Source: Patiria pectinifera (taxonomy: Eukaryota; Echinodermata; Asteroidea; Valvatida; Asterinidae). Taken from it: 64,000 bases of DNA. The notes under the pieces were generated by a model. That model saw nothing but the letters and a program-made list of their open reading frames with translations. It was not told the DNA's origin and did not search any database. A program made the position numbers and the translations under genes. The stretch lies in NCBI GenBank assembly GCA_029964075.1, contig CM057136.1:6820001-6884000 (forward strand), written 5' to 3'. Positions 23,727 to 35,639 of this stretch are shown here, one piece after another (within the stretch, counting starts at the first letter, position 1; each line of letters opens with the position of its first letter).

Positions 23727-25278
23727 ATGGCGAGCTGCGAAGCAGATGCGAGCCTATGTAATACCAATTTCCGTCCATGCGTCTGTCGGTACGTCCGTCC
23801 GGCCGCCCGCGTTCAGATAAAAATGTTGAAGTTTTTTGTTCTAGCTAACTTGGGGGGAAAATGAAATGCAGTTTACATGTATCATCTTTATAACTTCAGT
23901 TAGATTCATATTGCAGTAAATTTTATTATTTTATTGAGGATTTTTAATTCAAGAAAATGTTTTAAGTTGGTAATTATTTATGTTCATGTATACCGGTACA
24001 ACATGTACATGTATGTTAACCGAATACACTATGCATTTCGGGGATGTGCATGGACTTGAACTTTTAGTTTTATGTGGTTGGAGTAGGGATGGGGTAGGGG
24101 AAGATGGGGCTGGGGGATAGGGGTGGGGGATAGGGGTTGGAGTTGGGGTTTGGGTTGGTATAGGGATGGGTAAAGGATCGAGCTAGGGTGGGATGGGGTG
24201 GGTGGGTTAGGGTGGGGGATAGGGGTTGGAATCCTGGGTTTGTGTGGGGTGGGGATGTGTACACATGTATGGGTGGGGTGGAGACAGGTAGGGGGAGGGT
24301 TAGGGGGTCGGGGAGGGGAAGGAAATAGGGATTTGAGTAGGGTTAGGGTGGGGATGTTTAGGGGGTGAGGATGGGTAGCGTGGGTTTATAGGGTTGGGTA
24401 AGGGGAGGGGGAAGGGTATAAGGATCGGAGTAGGGGTTGGGGTCGGGTGGTGAGGTATGGGTCAGTATGGGTAGGGGGATTGGGGTGGGCGGGATATAGG
24501 ATTCGTGTAGGGGTTAGGGTGGGGATGTGTAGGGGTGGGTGAGGATGGGTAGCGTGGGTGTATATGGTTGGGTAAGGGGAGGGGGCAGGGTATAAGGAAC
24601 GGAGTAGGGGTTGGGGTCGAGCGGGGAGGTATGGGTCAGTATGGGTAGGGGGATTGGGGTTGGCGGGATATAGGGATTCGAGTAGGGGTTAGGATGGGGA
24701 TGTGTAGGGGTGGGTAAGGAGGGAAAGGGGCATTATAGGGTAGGTGGGTGTAGGGGGTTGGGGGAGGGGGAAGGAGATAGGGATTGGAGTTTGGAAGGGG
24801 TTGGGATGTGTAGGTGATGTGGTGGGGAGGGTAGGGGAGGATGGGATGGGTGTGGGTAGGGGGTTCGGGGATGGGGTAGGGTTTAGGGCATGTGGTGATG
24901 GTGCTGTGTCTACATGTACATGTCTACCAATTCTTGTTCCGCATTTAATTGTGGGGACTAAACAAGAGTTCTCATATGGTAATACAAGTACGGGGACCCG
25001 AAGACACTGTGGGGGCTGCAAAAAGGCTCCACAACTGGGTCCTAATAATTACCCTAATAATGAAAAACCTCCGCATAACGCAGTGACTGCTAACCTATAT
25101 ACACATGTATTTATTACGTCATCTATTGACTCTTTATGTTGACATTTAAAACTGACCCCTACACCTTGGTATATCAACGAGAATCCTGATCCCCATCATG
25201 CCCATCCCCAACACTACCTCCAGCCTCCCTTCCCGCCTTCGACAGCGAGCCATGGCGACTTCGCCGTTCTAGTTCAAG
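23727..25278. mobile_element. 1.55-kb insertion in the gene B flank
   Basis: The A and C flanks continue without a break at this point. The left end ATGGCGAGCTGCGAAGCAG and the right end (reverse complement near GGCGAAGTCGCCATGGC) look weakly inverted. The centre is the G-rich array 24065-24890. No transposase recognised. Confidence 0.5.
24065..24890 (+). repeat. G-rich minisatellite with telomere-like words
   Basis: About 825 bp in which the plus strand is nearly free of C and full of GGG runs, with words such as GGGTTAGGGT and GGGGTTGGGG. A higher-order period of about 174 bp is visible (the block from 24392 recurs at 24566). The strong strand asymmetry makes G-quadruplexes and R-loops plausible. 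The proline- and glycine-rich frames across it are artefacts. Confidence 0.85.
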
Positions 25279-26068
25279 GTAAAGTTGTGTGCATGTTTAT
25301 ATTCTACTGGTCATCAATCTTTCCAACGATTATTATTTCGTGAGAAATGGGTTTTTAGAGCCCAAAAGGGCGCAACTGGCCAAAAGTGCACATTTAAGAG
25401 TATTGTATTTTGAGTGAAAACAATTTCATGTTCTGGCTGGTTTTCCAAAAATATCCCTTTCACCATTATTTTTCTACTTGCAAAAATGATATTACGTAAT
25501 TATATGTCCTTGTATTTTGTTACAGATTGTACCACTAAGAATCTAAACTATGCTTAGCAAAAAAGTTGAAAAAAAGGAAATTTAAATTTTGTTCACCATA
25601 ATTTTTTTAATCCAACTGACTTCTGTTGCCAGCATTAATGCAGCATGGGAAACTCCTGCTTTTCAAGCTTACTGGAAAATTTGACAATTCAAAACTGTGG
25701 AAAAGTCTTTGTCTTAAACCTGGGTTAACCGTTAGACTGGTTACGGGTCCCTCCGTCATAGCCCTCACTCAGAATGCAGGAGGTGGGAGCAAGTCCGAAC
25801 GTCCATATTGGGGACTCTGGAGGAATGATACCATTTCAGGCAGGGAATTGGTTACCAGTCCCACCTTCATTTTGAGCGACGATTTTTTTTTTTAATCGCT
25901 GGGTACGATTCTGGGTTACTGCAAATGTTCTTATGTGTCTTTATGTTTTGACTGAAGCATTCTTAAAATTTAACACCAGTCATATATCTATGACACATCC
26001 CCGCTCCAATTTATCGAATTTGCAGCGAGCACTAGAGCTAGGTTTTCCCAAGCTAGCATCGATAAAAT

Positions 26069-26215
26069 TTACTCATTAATTGTGCAGCCCAGGACCTCAA
26101 AGCGCATACAGCAGAATCAATGATACCGAGTAGGCAGGATACGCAGGAACCTGGCCTGGAAAGCCTTCGGGAAAGTGGTGGTCACGTGGGTGTTTTGGTC
26201 CGAGTTTCCAGGGAA
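26069..26215 (-). pseudogene. Gene B exon c with internal TGA
   Basis: The acceptor is TTTATTCCACAG. It reads FPGNSDQNTHVTTTFPKAF and FLRILPTRYH, then TGA at 26117-26119. The sequence beyond the stop still encodes CCMRFEVLGC and the ancestral TAA. Confidence 0.85.
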
Positions 26216-26549
26216 CTGTGGAATAAACAGTATTGATTTTTAAACCAGCGTTGACAGGTTAATGGGGATGAGTTTTCCCTTGCAGTCACACGGTTTTAGC
26301 AGGAGCGATAGAGGGAGCCCTCGTCCTACGGCATGCATAATCATAAATTTCAGGGCTTTGTAGAATCAGTAAAATAATTAAAGTATTTAAAATACTATGG
26401 CCAGACAACAGATGTGTTGATTGGAAAATGGTTGGAAGGAAACATAAGTCGATCTGACAACAAATCCCAAGTTGGCCTTTTTCGTTCTCAGTATACTATT
26501 TTTTTTCATTTACTTTTAAATTCAAGAAGGCCAGGGACAGGTGTTTACT

Positions 26550-26722
26550 TGGGTTGGACTTGAACCCATGACAATGTGCTTACTAGTGCGAATGTCTTAC
26601 CACTCGACCAGCAAGGCTGCCTGGGTCTGTGGCTGGTTCGAATCTGATCGAGCTTAATTTTCGTCCAACATCAGCACCTGTAAACAGGAGGTCTTGGGTT
26701 CGAGTCCCAACCGACTGAGTAT
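26550..26722. repeat. tRNA-like SINE remnant in gene B intron
   Basis: The minus strand has an A-box-like TGGTCGAGTGG (26600-26610) and a B-box-like GGTTCAAGTCC (26555-26565), 34 nt apart, as in a tRNA of about 71 nt. A plus-strand TGGGTTCGAGTCCCAACC follows near 26697-26714. The anticodon stem does not pair well and no U33 is found, so a working tRNA is unlikely. Confidence 0.5.
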
Positions 26723-26825
26723 AAAGCTTGTGAATTTTATCTCAAACTCTCGGAAAGCACTGAGTATACGTTATTTATGAAATTACATCGGTGAAAGGGC
26801 AAATTGAACAATGCGATTGGACTAC

Positions 26826-27037
26826 CTTCATCGGTGTACTTGATCCTTCATTGGTGATATTGATCCATTCTTGGCCATCGTCGCTGTAGGCCACTTTGAA
26901 CTCCGTCACCCTGTCTTGATTGTCCGCGCGCCCCTGGGTGATAACACCAGTGATGATGACATTGGAACCGAAGACGACTTGGATCCATGGATCGGTTTCA
27001 CTAACTCCAGCATTACACCAGGCTGAGGCCCAACCGG
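26826..27037 (-). CDS. Gene B exon b
   Basis: 212 nt. The acceptor is CTTACTCTGCAG and the donor is ATGAAG|GTAG. Open, one codon shorter than in A and two shorter than in C in the QGR loop region. Confidence 0.87.
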
Positions 27038-27287
27038 CTGCAGAGTAAGCAGATAATCAAACATGTTGAGCATAGAATACTGCTTAGCAAATGTATGTGC
27101 TAAGCAAAAACTGACAACCTGCCACAAGCATTACACCTGGGAGAGGCTGCACTTGCAAAGTAAGCGGATAATAAGGAGAAGGTATCGCATGACCAGTTTC
27201 ATGTGCAAATCAAAAATCGGCAGGGAAATAGTCGCAAGCAATGCACAGACTTTTTGCTGGTAACCCTCCTCCTTTATGTGTTTTATA

Positions 27288-27965
27288 CAGCCTGTCCCCT
27301 CAAGAAATGCTGCAAGCAGAAACGGGCTCTGTGTCCTTGGAATATTGAAAAATACTTCATTATGCTTATATAATGTTAAACCACGGATATTCAGCTTTCA
27401 AATATTTGTTTCATCAATTTTGCTTTTGCCAAGTTAGAGATATAGTCCATTGAACACAAACACTCAAAAATCAATGTGTGCCACTTTCTACATTATTAGG
27501 CCTATAATGACATAACAAGACATGGCACCGGTTCAAATCCGACTTCAACTGAGGTTTGCATTCCAGAAGATACGTTTTTAATAATGATGACTTGGAGAGT
27601 GTGTTACAAATAATGAAAAGAACATTATAATATGAATAACTAAAGTGTTTCTTCACCTATTCATTACTAATTGTATTTCTGCACGATCATACATGTGTAT
27701 AATACTGGCATACATGTGTATAATACAAAACAAATTTCTGTTTATAGTATCAACTTACGGAAAGTGGCACAAGTTTGAGTGTTTGTGTTCAACGGACCAT
27801 ATCTTTGGTTTGGCAAAAGCAAAATTGATAAAACAAATAGCTAGCATTTGAAAGCTGAATATCCCAAATGTAACATTATATCAGCATCATGAAACATTTT
27901 TGAGTATTCCAAGGACACAGAGCCCGTTTCTGCTTGCAGCGTTTTTTTTCTGGGGGGACAGGCTG
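27288..27965. mobile_element. 678-bp element with ~200-bp terminal inverted repeats, TA target
   Basis: The two ends (27288-about 27480 and about 27765-27965) are near-perfect inverted copies beginning CAGCCTGTCCCC. TA lies at both borders (27286-27287, 27966-27967), and gene A shows the empty site near 6117-6122. This fits a Tc1/mariner-type non-autonomous element. It sits in the a-b intron of gene B. The short frames inside are not genes. Confidence 0.8.
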
Positions 27966-28214
27966 TATGTTGTGCTTAGCACCTCTATTATGACAGTCAG
28001 CCATTGAGGAATGAGCGACATCTGAAACTTGTGAAAGTTCCTGACCACAAAATGTGTAGTTATACAATTGAGCAAAGCAGACTTCACTTTGAAGCACCAC
28101 CCCTCCGAGGAAAGCCTTAAACGTTTGGCATTTTTTGTCACTTTTGACGAATTGTTTTTGTTTGAGTTGTCTTATTCTTTATCCAATGTAACTGTTGAAC
28201 GAAAATAACATTAC

Positions 28215-28349
28215 CTTGAAGGTTAAGCCGAGCCCTGGTGGGTACGTGATTGGTCCGGCTTTCCCACATTGACGACACGGTGATGCTTGCATTTGGGATG
28301 CGACCGTCTTCCATTACAAAGGGTCCTCCCTCGGAGCACTTCAAATCAT
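28215..28349 (-). CDS. Gene B exon a
   Basis: 135 nt. The acceptor follows CCTCCGACAG and the donor is CAAG|GTAATG. Phase 1 in and out. Keeps the first domain cysteine (LKCSEGG) and MEDGRIPNASIT. Confidence 0.87.
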
Positions 28350-28679
28350 CTGTCGGAGGTACTGGAAAATATCGATCAGGGTGGGGCGGGGTTCATTAAA
28401 ACAATCACTATCATGTACGTTGATTTTGATTTGTACATTGACGCTGTAGCTCAATTAGACGAAGTGTTTCAAGTATTGTGATTATCATGTTTCACTCAAG
28501 CGTCCGTGAATAAATACCAATCTCTTGTGTATAACAGGGTTGATAATTTTTCCAAATTTTCATATTACAACTCGCGACACAAAGGTCAGGTCATCCACAC
28601 CAGATGCAAGATGGTAGATGGGAAACACCTTAGTAGCGCGAATTTCACTTTAGTAGTGTGCCTAGGCTCGTTTGAAAGA

Positions 28680-28825
28680 GTGACTTAATAAGTCATTCAT
28701 AAGATAAATAGTCGTTTAACCAGATAAAGTCGTTTAAAGAAGATAAACTCCGTCGTTTAAAAAAGATGAATAAGTCGTTTTAAACGAGATAATAAGTCGT
28801 TGAAAGCAGATACTATGTCGGGTTT
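28680..28825. repeat. TCGTTTAAACGA minisatellite upstream of gene B
   Basis: About six degenerate units built on GTCGTTTAAAnGAGATAA, matching the array upstream of gene A. The position relative to exon a is conserved, so it was duplicated with the gene. Confidence 0.7.
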
Positions 28826-28849
28826 TTTTGTGGCAGCAATACCGGTACG

Positions 28850-29501
28850 CTCTTCAAAACGCACAGCCAGGCCATGTTTTTAAATTTACACGCAAGCAGT
28901 TTTGGCGCAGAAGTCGGCGGCGCAATGACATGAAACAAATTAGTGCGCGTCAGTATCAGATTATGTTTTTTAAAAGGATATTACGTTCTCGAATGCGCTA
29001 AGTTGGGCAACAAAATTGGAAAGAGCATTTAAAAGAAGTATAAAAATATGGACACCATAACCATCCTTTAAAAGTCAACATTTTGACTTTCAAAAATCGA
29101 GCTGTTGGGTGTTAGTTTTGAATTCCGCCGCACTTGTCTTACCAGTGCATCGTATTTTGCGGACGTGCGAGAAACAATATTTGTGCCGTGTGTATTATGT
29201 GCCTTACACGCGCAACGAGTACCGTACATTGAATGGACACGGCTGAAATGTCCGCCGCGTCCGATCCATGCGATGTGAACGACCGCCCCCCCCCTTCTTT
29301 CTTTGGAATGGTAAGGCATTAGAATAGTTTCCTTTTAACCAGACCTTTGAAATAGGATAAGTATTAATTCATCCAAAACATGACATTTTCGGGGATTTTA
29401 GGCCGCAATTCCATTTAAAAACGCTAAAATCAACGGATACACGAGAAAGTTACATGCCTTATTTCAATAATTTTGACTCGCCAGGGGGTATACTTTAATG
29501 G

Positions 29502-29545
<44 letters not shown>

Positions 29546-29759
29546 TGATTGATTGCCATTTATATACAATGGTATACAAGAGAAAGTGACGTGGTTCTCG
29601 TGCTCAAAACATTAAAATACATTAAACTTTACATTACAAACATTAAACAACCACATAATTTATATTAATTCCCCCTTGAAATATCTTCCTAAAAAGTAAA
29701 AGTCATTAACAAGACAAACGAATTATTACACTGTAATGTAACAAGTGCTTGGACTAGCC
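28850..29759. other. Upstream flank of gene B with GATT microsatellite
   Basis: 28850-28990 resembles 9030-9170 upstream of gene A. A (GATT)n run covers 29505-29556. No first exon recognised. Confidence 0.5.
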
Positions 29760-31090
29760 CGCCGTTGTATTTCCTTGCATTTGGCTAGCGGGCTAGCTAC
29801 ACTAAGCTCGAACCATTAATATGCCTACATGGCAATTAATCTCCCCTCCCTCCCCCCCCCCGGAGATTCCACTGTCGACGCCGCTGTCCCCTCCAAATCC
29901 TGAAAAGAAATCGCCGCCATTGGTGCGTAATCCGACGGGTTACCCCAAGCGTTAGGCGTACTCTGTGATGAAAACCCAAAAGAACAGGGAGTCCTCCGCT
30001 TTGAATGTTTTATGTTGGCTCTGCTTTTCAGTGAACTATACAATTGAAATGTCATGGATAATTTGACTTAATTTATTTATTTTCATCGATAAGATACTAT
30101 AGGTTTTTCCGACTATTTAAAACATTATTCATTCCAATGCACCAACTCTAACATTCAATTTCGTCCGAGAAAAATTCACATGCTTTAAAAAGAAAACCAC
30201 TTCAGCCATTTATTCAAAGTTTGGTAACCCTCTTTAGTCACCGGGTCGATATTCGACATTATAGATCAATTTCGACATTACCGATCAATTTCGCCGTGCA
30301 GCCGGCATCCAGAAATCGAATTCATTTTATATCAATCAATTACACGAATTTAATTCTGAATAACAAGGTTTTTCGTAGATGAGACGAGATCGAATACCCC
30401 GGGGCGAAACATGTGCTCATTATTTAAATTTGACAAAAAATAAAATTAAACATTGGAAGTGCACTAAATCGATGTTGATGGACGAATTTGAATATTAGAA
30501 ACAGTGAATTCGAGTAACAAACATTTTAAAATAGCTTGGAAAACCTATAATAAAAATAGTGACAACCGTGGCCCAATTTTTTTTATTTTAATTTCAAACT
30601 ACAGTAATTTGTCTTATGAAAAGGAAGGCCTATAGGCTGACTTCTTCATACTTTAAAAGGAATTAAGCCAATTGTTGTCTTCATACTCGTTAACCAACGA
30701 CTGATCACCCCTCAGTACCTCCCCATCTCATATCGTTGGAATATTGTTATTTCTTATAAATATCATTGCTCCATGTGACTTTCGGATCAGGAAGATGTAC
30801 ATGAATGTACACACTATGAGGTCTCAGTAACTCTCTTGTTCGCCCGATTCTACCTGCCTTGCATTTAAGTGCTAAATCATCATAACAAAAATCTACGATG
30901 GAGGAAAATTATTAAATTCATATTTAATAACCTATCGACAATACTGGTAAGCAATGAGGCAGAAAGGAAGCGCTTGATGACTGCGTTCCTTTGTGTGTAT
31001 TCCGGTGGTTAATGTATTATAAATGACGTAGCATAAACTACAGAAAGGCTTCAGTGATCACGCTTTTAGTAAAAAATAATTATCCTTGAG
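29760..31090. repeat. Segmental duplication unit S4, diverged
   Basis: Starts like S (GCTAGCGGGCTA...TCGAACCATTAATAT, about 29784-29822) and continues to an S/X junction near 31020-31085. It is more diverged than S1-S3, lacks the GCGTATG element, and carries its own TA-target element at 30101-30547. So the S-gene arrangement existed before the recent S-X amplification. Confidence 0.75.
30101..30547. mobile_element. 447-bp Tc1/mariner-like MITE, empty site known
   Basis: Ends TAGGTTTTTCC and GGAAAACCTA form terminal inverted repeats that continue imperfectly for about 30 nt. TA duplicates at 30099-30100 and 30548-30549; S1, S2 and S3 carry a single TA in AAGATACTAATAAAA. Same terminal word as the large foldback at 32194-35553. 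Non-coding. Confidence 0.85.
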
Positions 31091-31346
31091 TACGGCAGCC
31101 TTTATTTGGATTTGGGGAATCTGCCACAACCCGGCTACTGTTTTAGAATCGTTCGAGCTTTTCTTTCTTTTCCCCGGACCGTCATTCTTAGCGAATTTTC
31201 TTCAACCTGTTCCCAGCAGGAACTTGAGACTTGGAATGAAAATCAACCCTGATAAAGAGGGTACATCATCATGACGTCATCGGGTATCAAATTAACAAGT
31301 CGTCATTTTTTTAACTCGTGGACAAAATAATAAACAAGCATGTTAA

Positions 31347-32090
31347 TATGGGTTTTCCCGGCCAACTTACCAAGTTTTTATTTAATGTAACGCCTGGCTC
31401 ATTTAATTTAGATTAAAATTGAAAAATCACGCACATCGTCATTCGACCATCAAAAAGAATCATTCAATTTCACTATCCTTGCATTCTAAAAGTATCGTCT
31501 TGTTCATTCAATTTTGTCTGAACCAGCAGTAAGGGTTGATCGGACATTCATTTTCACCAATGGGCAAACATATTGTACATTTTATCAAGCATCTTTGTGT
31601 GTGCCCGTATTCCTATAAAATCCTGAATTAACTCTGCGTAAATTACATCAGACGTCTTCAATCCGTAGATGCACACCTCTCTTTCTTAAGAGTCCATGCA
31701 ATGAATTTATCTAAGGGAACACATTTTCTGCAACTTTTGACTCCTCTTAAATGCTTGACAACTATATTTGACATCCCTTGTTGGTATATACTCTTATTGC
31801 AAAGTCCACTTCTTTAAACAGTTAAACGTTTCCATGCTTTTCCAGACTTCTGAGGACGCTGTTGCTGTGATGCCAATTCAGAAATACTCTGTTCAGCTAG
31901 AGGTTTTCTGTTCAAATTGCCGGCCTAAAATTTGAACGTACTAAAACGAAATAGAATGCCCCAAAACTAAAACGAACATTTGGAGCAAAATCTTGGGTGC
32001 CTAAAAATTAAAATTGAATGCCCAAACAATGAAAAAGAAACCCCAATTTGATCAGATATGTGTAAACATGGTAAATATTGCCCTGGGCAA
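31347..32090. mobile_element. Truncated relative of the TAGGTTTTCCCGG foldback
   Basis: Begins with GGGTTTTCCCGGCCAACTT and follows the left arm of the 32194-35553 element, then breaks off. 31920-32040 also resembles 33640-33750. No coding capacity. Confidence 0.6.
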
Positions 32091-32193
32091 TATTTTTGAC
32101 TCCGGAGTATATTGACGCTTGATCTTTACTTTGTGTGCTACCGAAAAGTGCAATGAGGAATTAATAAAACTTGAATACGAAAACATTTTACTA

Positions 32194-35100
32194 TAGGTTT
32201 TCCCGGCCAATTTCACAAAGTTTTCATTCAATTTAACGCCTGACTCGTTCGATTTAGATTGAAATTGAAAGATCACGCAGATCGGCATTCGACAATCAAA
32301 AAGAATCATTCAATTTCACTATCAGAGCATTCTATCGCCTGTCAGCTTCACTCGTCCCTATCAAAGATGCATTCATATTAAAAGTATCGCGTTGTTCATT
32401 CAATTTCGTCCTAACCAGCAGAAAGGGGTTGATCGGGCATTCGTTTTCACTAATAAGCAAACGTATTTTACATTTTGTCAAACATTTTTGAAGACTTTAA
32501 GACTGAAGTATCCTTATTCCTTAGCGTAAATCATATTTGATGACTTCAAACCGTAGATTGACTTTCTTTCTTAATTAAAGGGTATGTGCAATGCATTTTT
32601 CTCAGGAATTCTGTTTGCACAACTCTGTGAAATGTTAAACTACACATTTGACAACACTTTTTGGGTTAATCATATTGCAAATGTGCACTCCTTTAAACAT
32701 TTAAAAGTTTCCATGCTTTTCCGGACTAACGCTGTTACTGTGATGTCATTTCAGGAAGACACTGTTCAGTTTAGGGTTTTTTCTTTGAAATTATTCATCC
32801 AAAATTTGCTAATTGAAAACATATGTGGGAAAGGGATGGTCATTGGCTTACTGCCATATACTGACACATCATATAATCACCAAAGAAAAGAAATTTATGA
32901 CATCAAAATATCCAAAAATTCTAGCAACCTTTTTGCTGAAATAGCCGTGTAACATTAATCATGCTCGGAATGCCATCACAGGTTTTCTTATGAATATGAA
33001 ACTTTGCGTTAGTATAAAAATGAAGAAGGCACCAAAAACACCCCTCAAAATGGAAAATAAAACTTGCAAATAAGCTTGAATGTGACACAAAGATGTATTT
33101 TCAAGGTTTGCATTGCCGACTTTTCATGGGCCCTGTGAATACGGTAAGTGTTCGGTCAGACATACGCAAACAAACATTTAAGAAATAACGCAAGACAAGT
33201 GTTCCCGACGATACAACCATTGCCAAACATACGTGTCCCGATGTCTTGCACGTCAAGAAGTCGTCAACGTAAAAAAAAGCCTCTTGATCAACCGTTTAAA
33301 ACAAGTATACAGAAAAGATCAACAGTGAAAAAAAGAAATTATCTTATTCCCTTTCGATTCATTATTTCGTTGCATCTTGTTTCCCTCATATCAGTTGATT
33401 TGTAACATTGTAAATTTTACAGTCATCAAGATTTTTGAGGGGAAATAAACCTCGGAGAAAAAAAGGAAAAAATATCGATTAAAAATTAATTTTAATGACC
33501 AAACGATGAAAGCGATTGCCCATAAACGAATAAGAAACGAAAAGCATGGTTATACGTTATAAGCGCACAGATGTTCGCTAATTTGAATACGTCAACCGTT
33601 AAAAGGTTGCAAAGACTTAATTTAAGACTGCTACAAGTTAAGTCTTGAATGCACCAAAACGAAATAGGCTGCCCGAAAATGAAAACGAACATTCACAGCA
33701 AAATCTTGGCTGCCGAAAAATGAAATTGAACGAACCCAAAACTTATTGCAAACGTGCACTTCTTTAAACGTTTAAAAGTTTCCATGCTTTTCCGGACTAC
33801 GTATGATCTATGAGCGTGCTGTTACTGTGATGTCATTTCAGAACGACACTGCTCAGTTTAGGGGATTTTCTTTCAAATTGTTCATCCAAAATTTGCTTAT
33901 TGAAAAAATATGTGGGAAAGGGATGGTCATTGGCTTTAATACTGCCATGCACTGACACATCAAAGAATCACCAACCAAAAGAAATTTATGACAGCAAAAT
34001 ATCAGAAAATTCTAGCATTTTTTTTGTGCTGAAATAGCCATGTAACATTAATCATGCCCGGAATGCCATCACAGGTTCAGGCTAATGAATATGAAACTTT
34101 ACATTAGCATAAAAATGGAGAAGGGACCCAAAAACTCCTTTAAAATGGAAACATAAAACAAATAAGGTAAAATGTGACACAAAGATGTATTTTTAAGGTT
34201 TGCATTTAAAACTTAATTGTATGGGCCCTTTGAATATACGTTAAATGTTGGGTCAGACATTATGCAAGAAAACATTTAAGAAATAACGCAAGAGAAGTGT
34301 TCCCAATGGTACAGCCGAGGTTTATTTCCCCTTAGAAATCTTGATGACTGTAAAATTTACAATGTTACAATTTGACTGATATGAGGGAAACAAGATGTAA
34401 CGAAACAATTAATTGAAAGGGACTTAGATAATTTCTTTTCACTGTTAATGTTATCTCTTGTTTAAACGTTTGAGCAAGGACATCTTTACTTTGACGATTT
34501 AGGCATCGGGACACGTATGTTTGGCAATGGTTGTACCATCGGGAACACTTCTGTTGCGTTATTTCTTAAATGTTTTCTTGCGTATGTCTGACCGAACAAT
34601 TACCGTATTCAAAGGGCCCACGCAAAGTTTTCAATGCAAACCTTGAAAATACATCTTTGTGTCACATTTAACCTTATTTGCAAGTTTTATTTTCCAGTTT
34701 GAGGGGTGTTTTTCGTGTCTTCTCCGTTGTTATGCTAATGCAAAGTTTCATCATCATTAGAAAACCTGTGATGGTATTCCGGGCATGATTAATGTTACAC
34801 GGCTATTTCAGCAAAAAGGTTGCTAGAATTTTGGATATTTTGCTGTCATAAATTTCTTTTATTTAGTGATTATAATGTTGTGTCAGTATGGCAGTAAGCC
34901 AATGACCAACCCTTTCCCACAAATGTTTTCAATTAGCAAATTTTGGATGAATAATTTGAAAAAAAAAACCCTAAACTGAACAGTGTCTTCCTGAAATGAC
35001 ATCACAGTAACAGTGCGCTCATACGTAGTCCGGAAAAGCATGGGAAATGTTTAAAGAAGTGCACTTTTGCAGTAAGATTAACTGATTTTTTTTTTCAAAT

Positions 35101-35553
35101 GTGTAGTTTTCTTACATTTCGCAGTAGTAAAGAGTTGCACAGTAAGATTTTCTGAGAAAAATTCATTGCACATAATTAAGAAAGAAAGGCATCTACGGAC
35201 TGAAGTCATCAAATATGATTTACGCTAAGGAATACGGACAGGTATGAAGTCTTAAAAGATATTTGACAAAATGTAACATAATTATGTTTGCCTATTAATG
35301 AAAACGAATGCCCGATCAACCCCTTTCTAATGCTTTAGACGAAATTGAATGAACTACGCGATATTTTTCAATGAATGCATCTTAGATAGGGACGAGTGAA
35401 GCTAAAAGGCGATAGAATGCTCGGATAGTGAAATTGAATAATTCTTTTTGATTGTCGAATACCGATCTGCGTGATCTTTCAATTTCAATCTAAGTCGAAT
35501 AAGCCAGGCATTAAATTCAATGAAAATTTGGTAAAATTGGCCGGAAAAACCTA
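32194..35553. mobile_element. 3.4-kb foldback element with ~1.25-kb arms
   Basis: The left arm (32194-33456) and right arm (34315-35553) are long inverted copies that begin TAGGTTTTCCCGG and TAGGTTTTTCCGG. TA lies at both borders. The 858-bp centre (33457-34314) contains a further direct copy of part of the left arm, so one segment is present three times (about 32805, 33888 and, inverted, 34650-34945). The 122-codon frame 32584-32952 is not kept in the other copies and I do not call it a gene. The TA target and termini link it to the MITE at 30101-30547. Confidence 0.85.
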
Positions 35554-35639
35554 TATTTTAGGAAAAGATGGTGCTGTGCTACCTTTGTTTGTGACGTCAC
35601 CCCCAAAAAAAGAAATTTTGGTTTTTTTGGTGTTTTTTT

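Larger units (their letters stand above)
23512..26068. repeat. Duplicated 3' flank of gene B, interrupted
   Basis: Resembles 2483-3849 and the C flank at 52230-53322, but is split at about 23727-25278 by an insertion that contains the G-rich array. Confidence 0.7.
26069..28349 (-). pseudogene. F5/8 type C (discoidin) gene B, premature stop, 5' partial
   Basis: Exons 28215-28349, 26826-27037 and 26069-26215 match genes A and C in order, phase and borders. The frame is open through exons a and b (GMEDGRIPNASIT-type start of domain; ASAWCN, DPWIQVVFGS, VTEFKVAYSDDGQEW). In exon c a TGA at 26117-26119 (codon 33 of 49) removes the last 17 codons, including the C-terminal cysteine that closes the domain by a disulfide in this family. 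VVFGS replaces the usual VDLGS. No indel is present: exon c keeps its 147-nt length and the ancestral TAA is still in frame. No first exon is visible. Probably a young pseudogene; a functional truncated lectin is less likely. Confidence 0.82.

Noticed and set aside
24689-25142. Proline-rich (110 codons) and glycine-rich (132 codons) frames
   Set aside because: Translation of the C-free G-rich array; low complexity in both directions.
26550-26620. Possible functional tRNA on the minus strand
   Set aside because: A and B boxes are present, but the anticodon stem does not pair and no U precedes an anticodon. It has decayed relatives in the same intron of the paralogues, as expected for a SINE.
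32584-32952. 122-codon plus-strand frame
   Set aside because: It lies in the arm of a foldback; the other two copies of the same segment do not keep it open.
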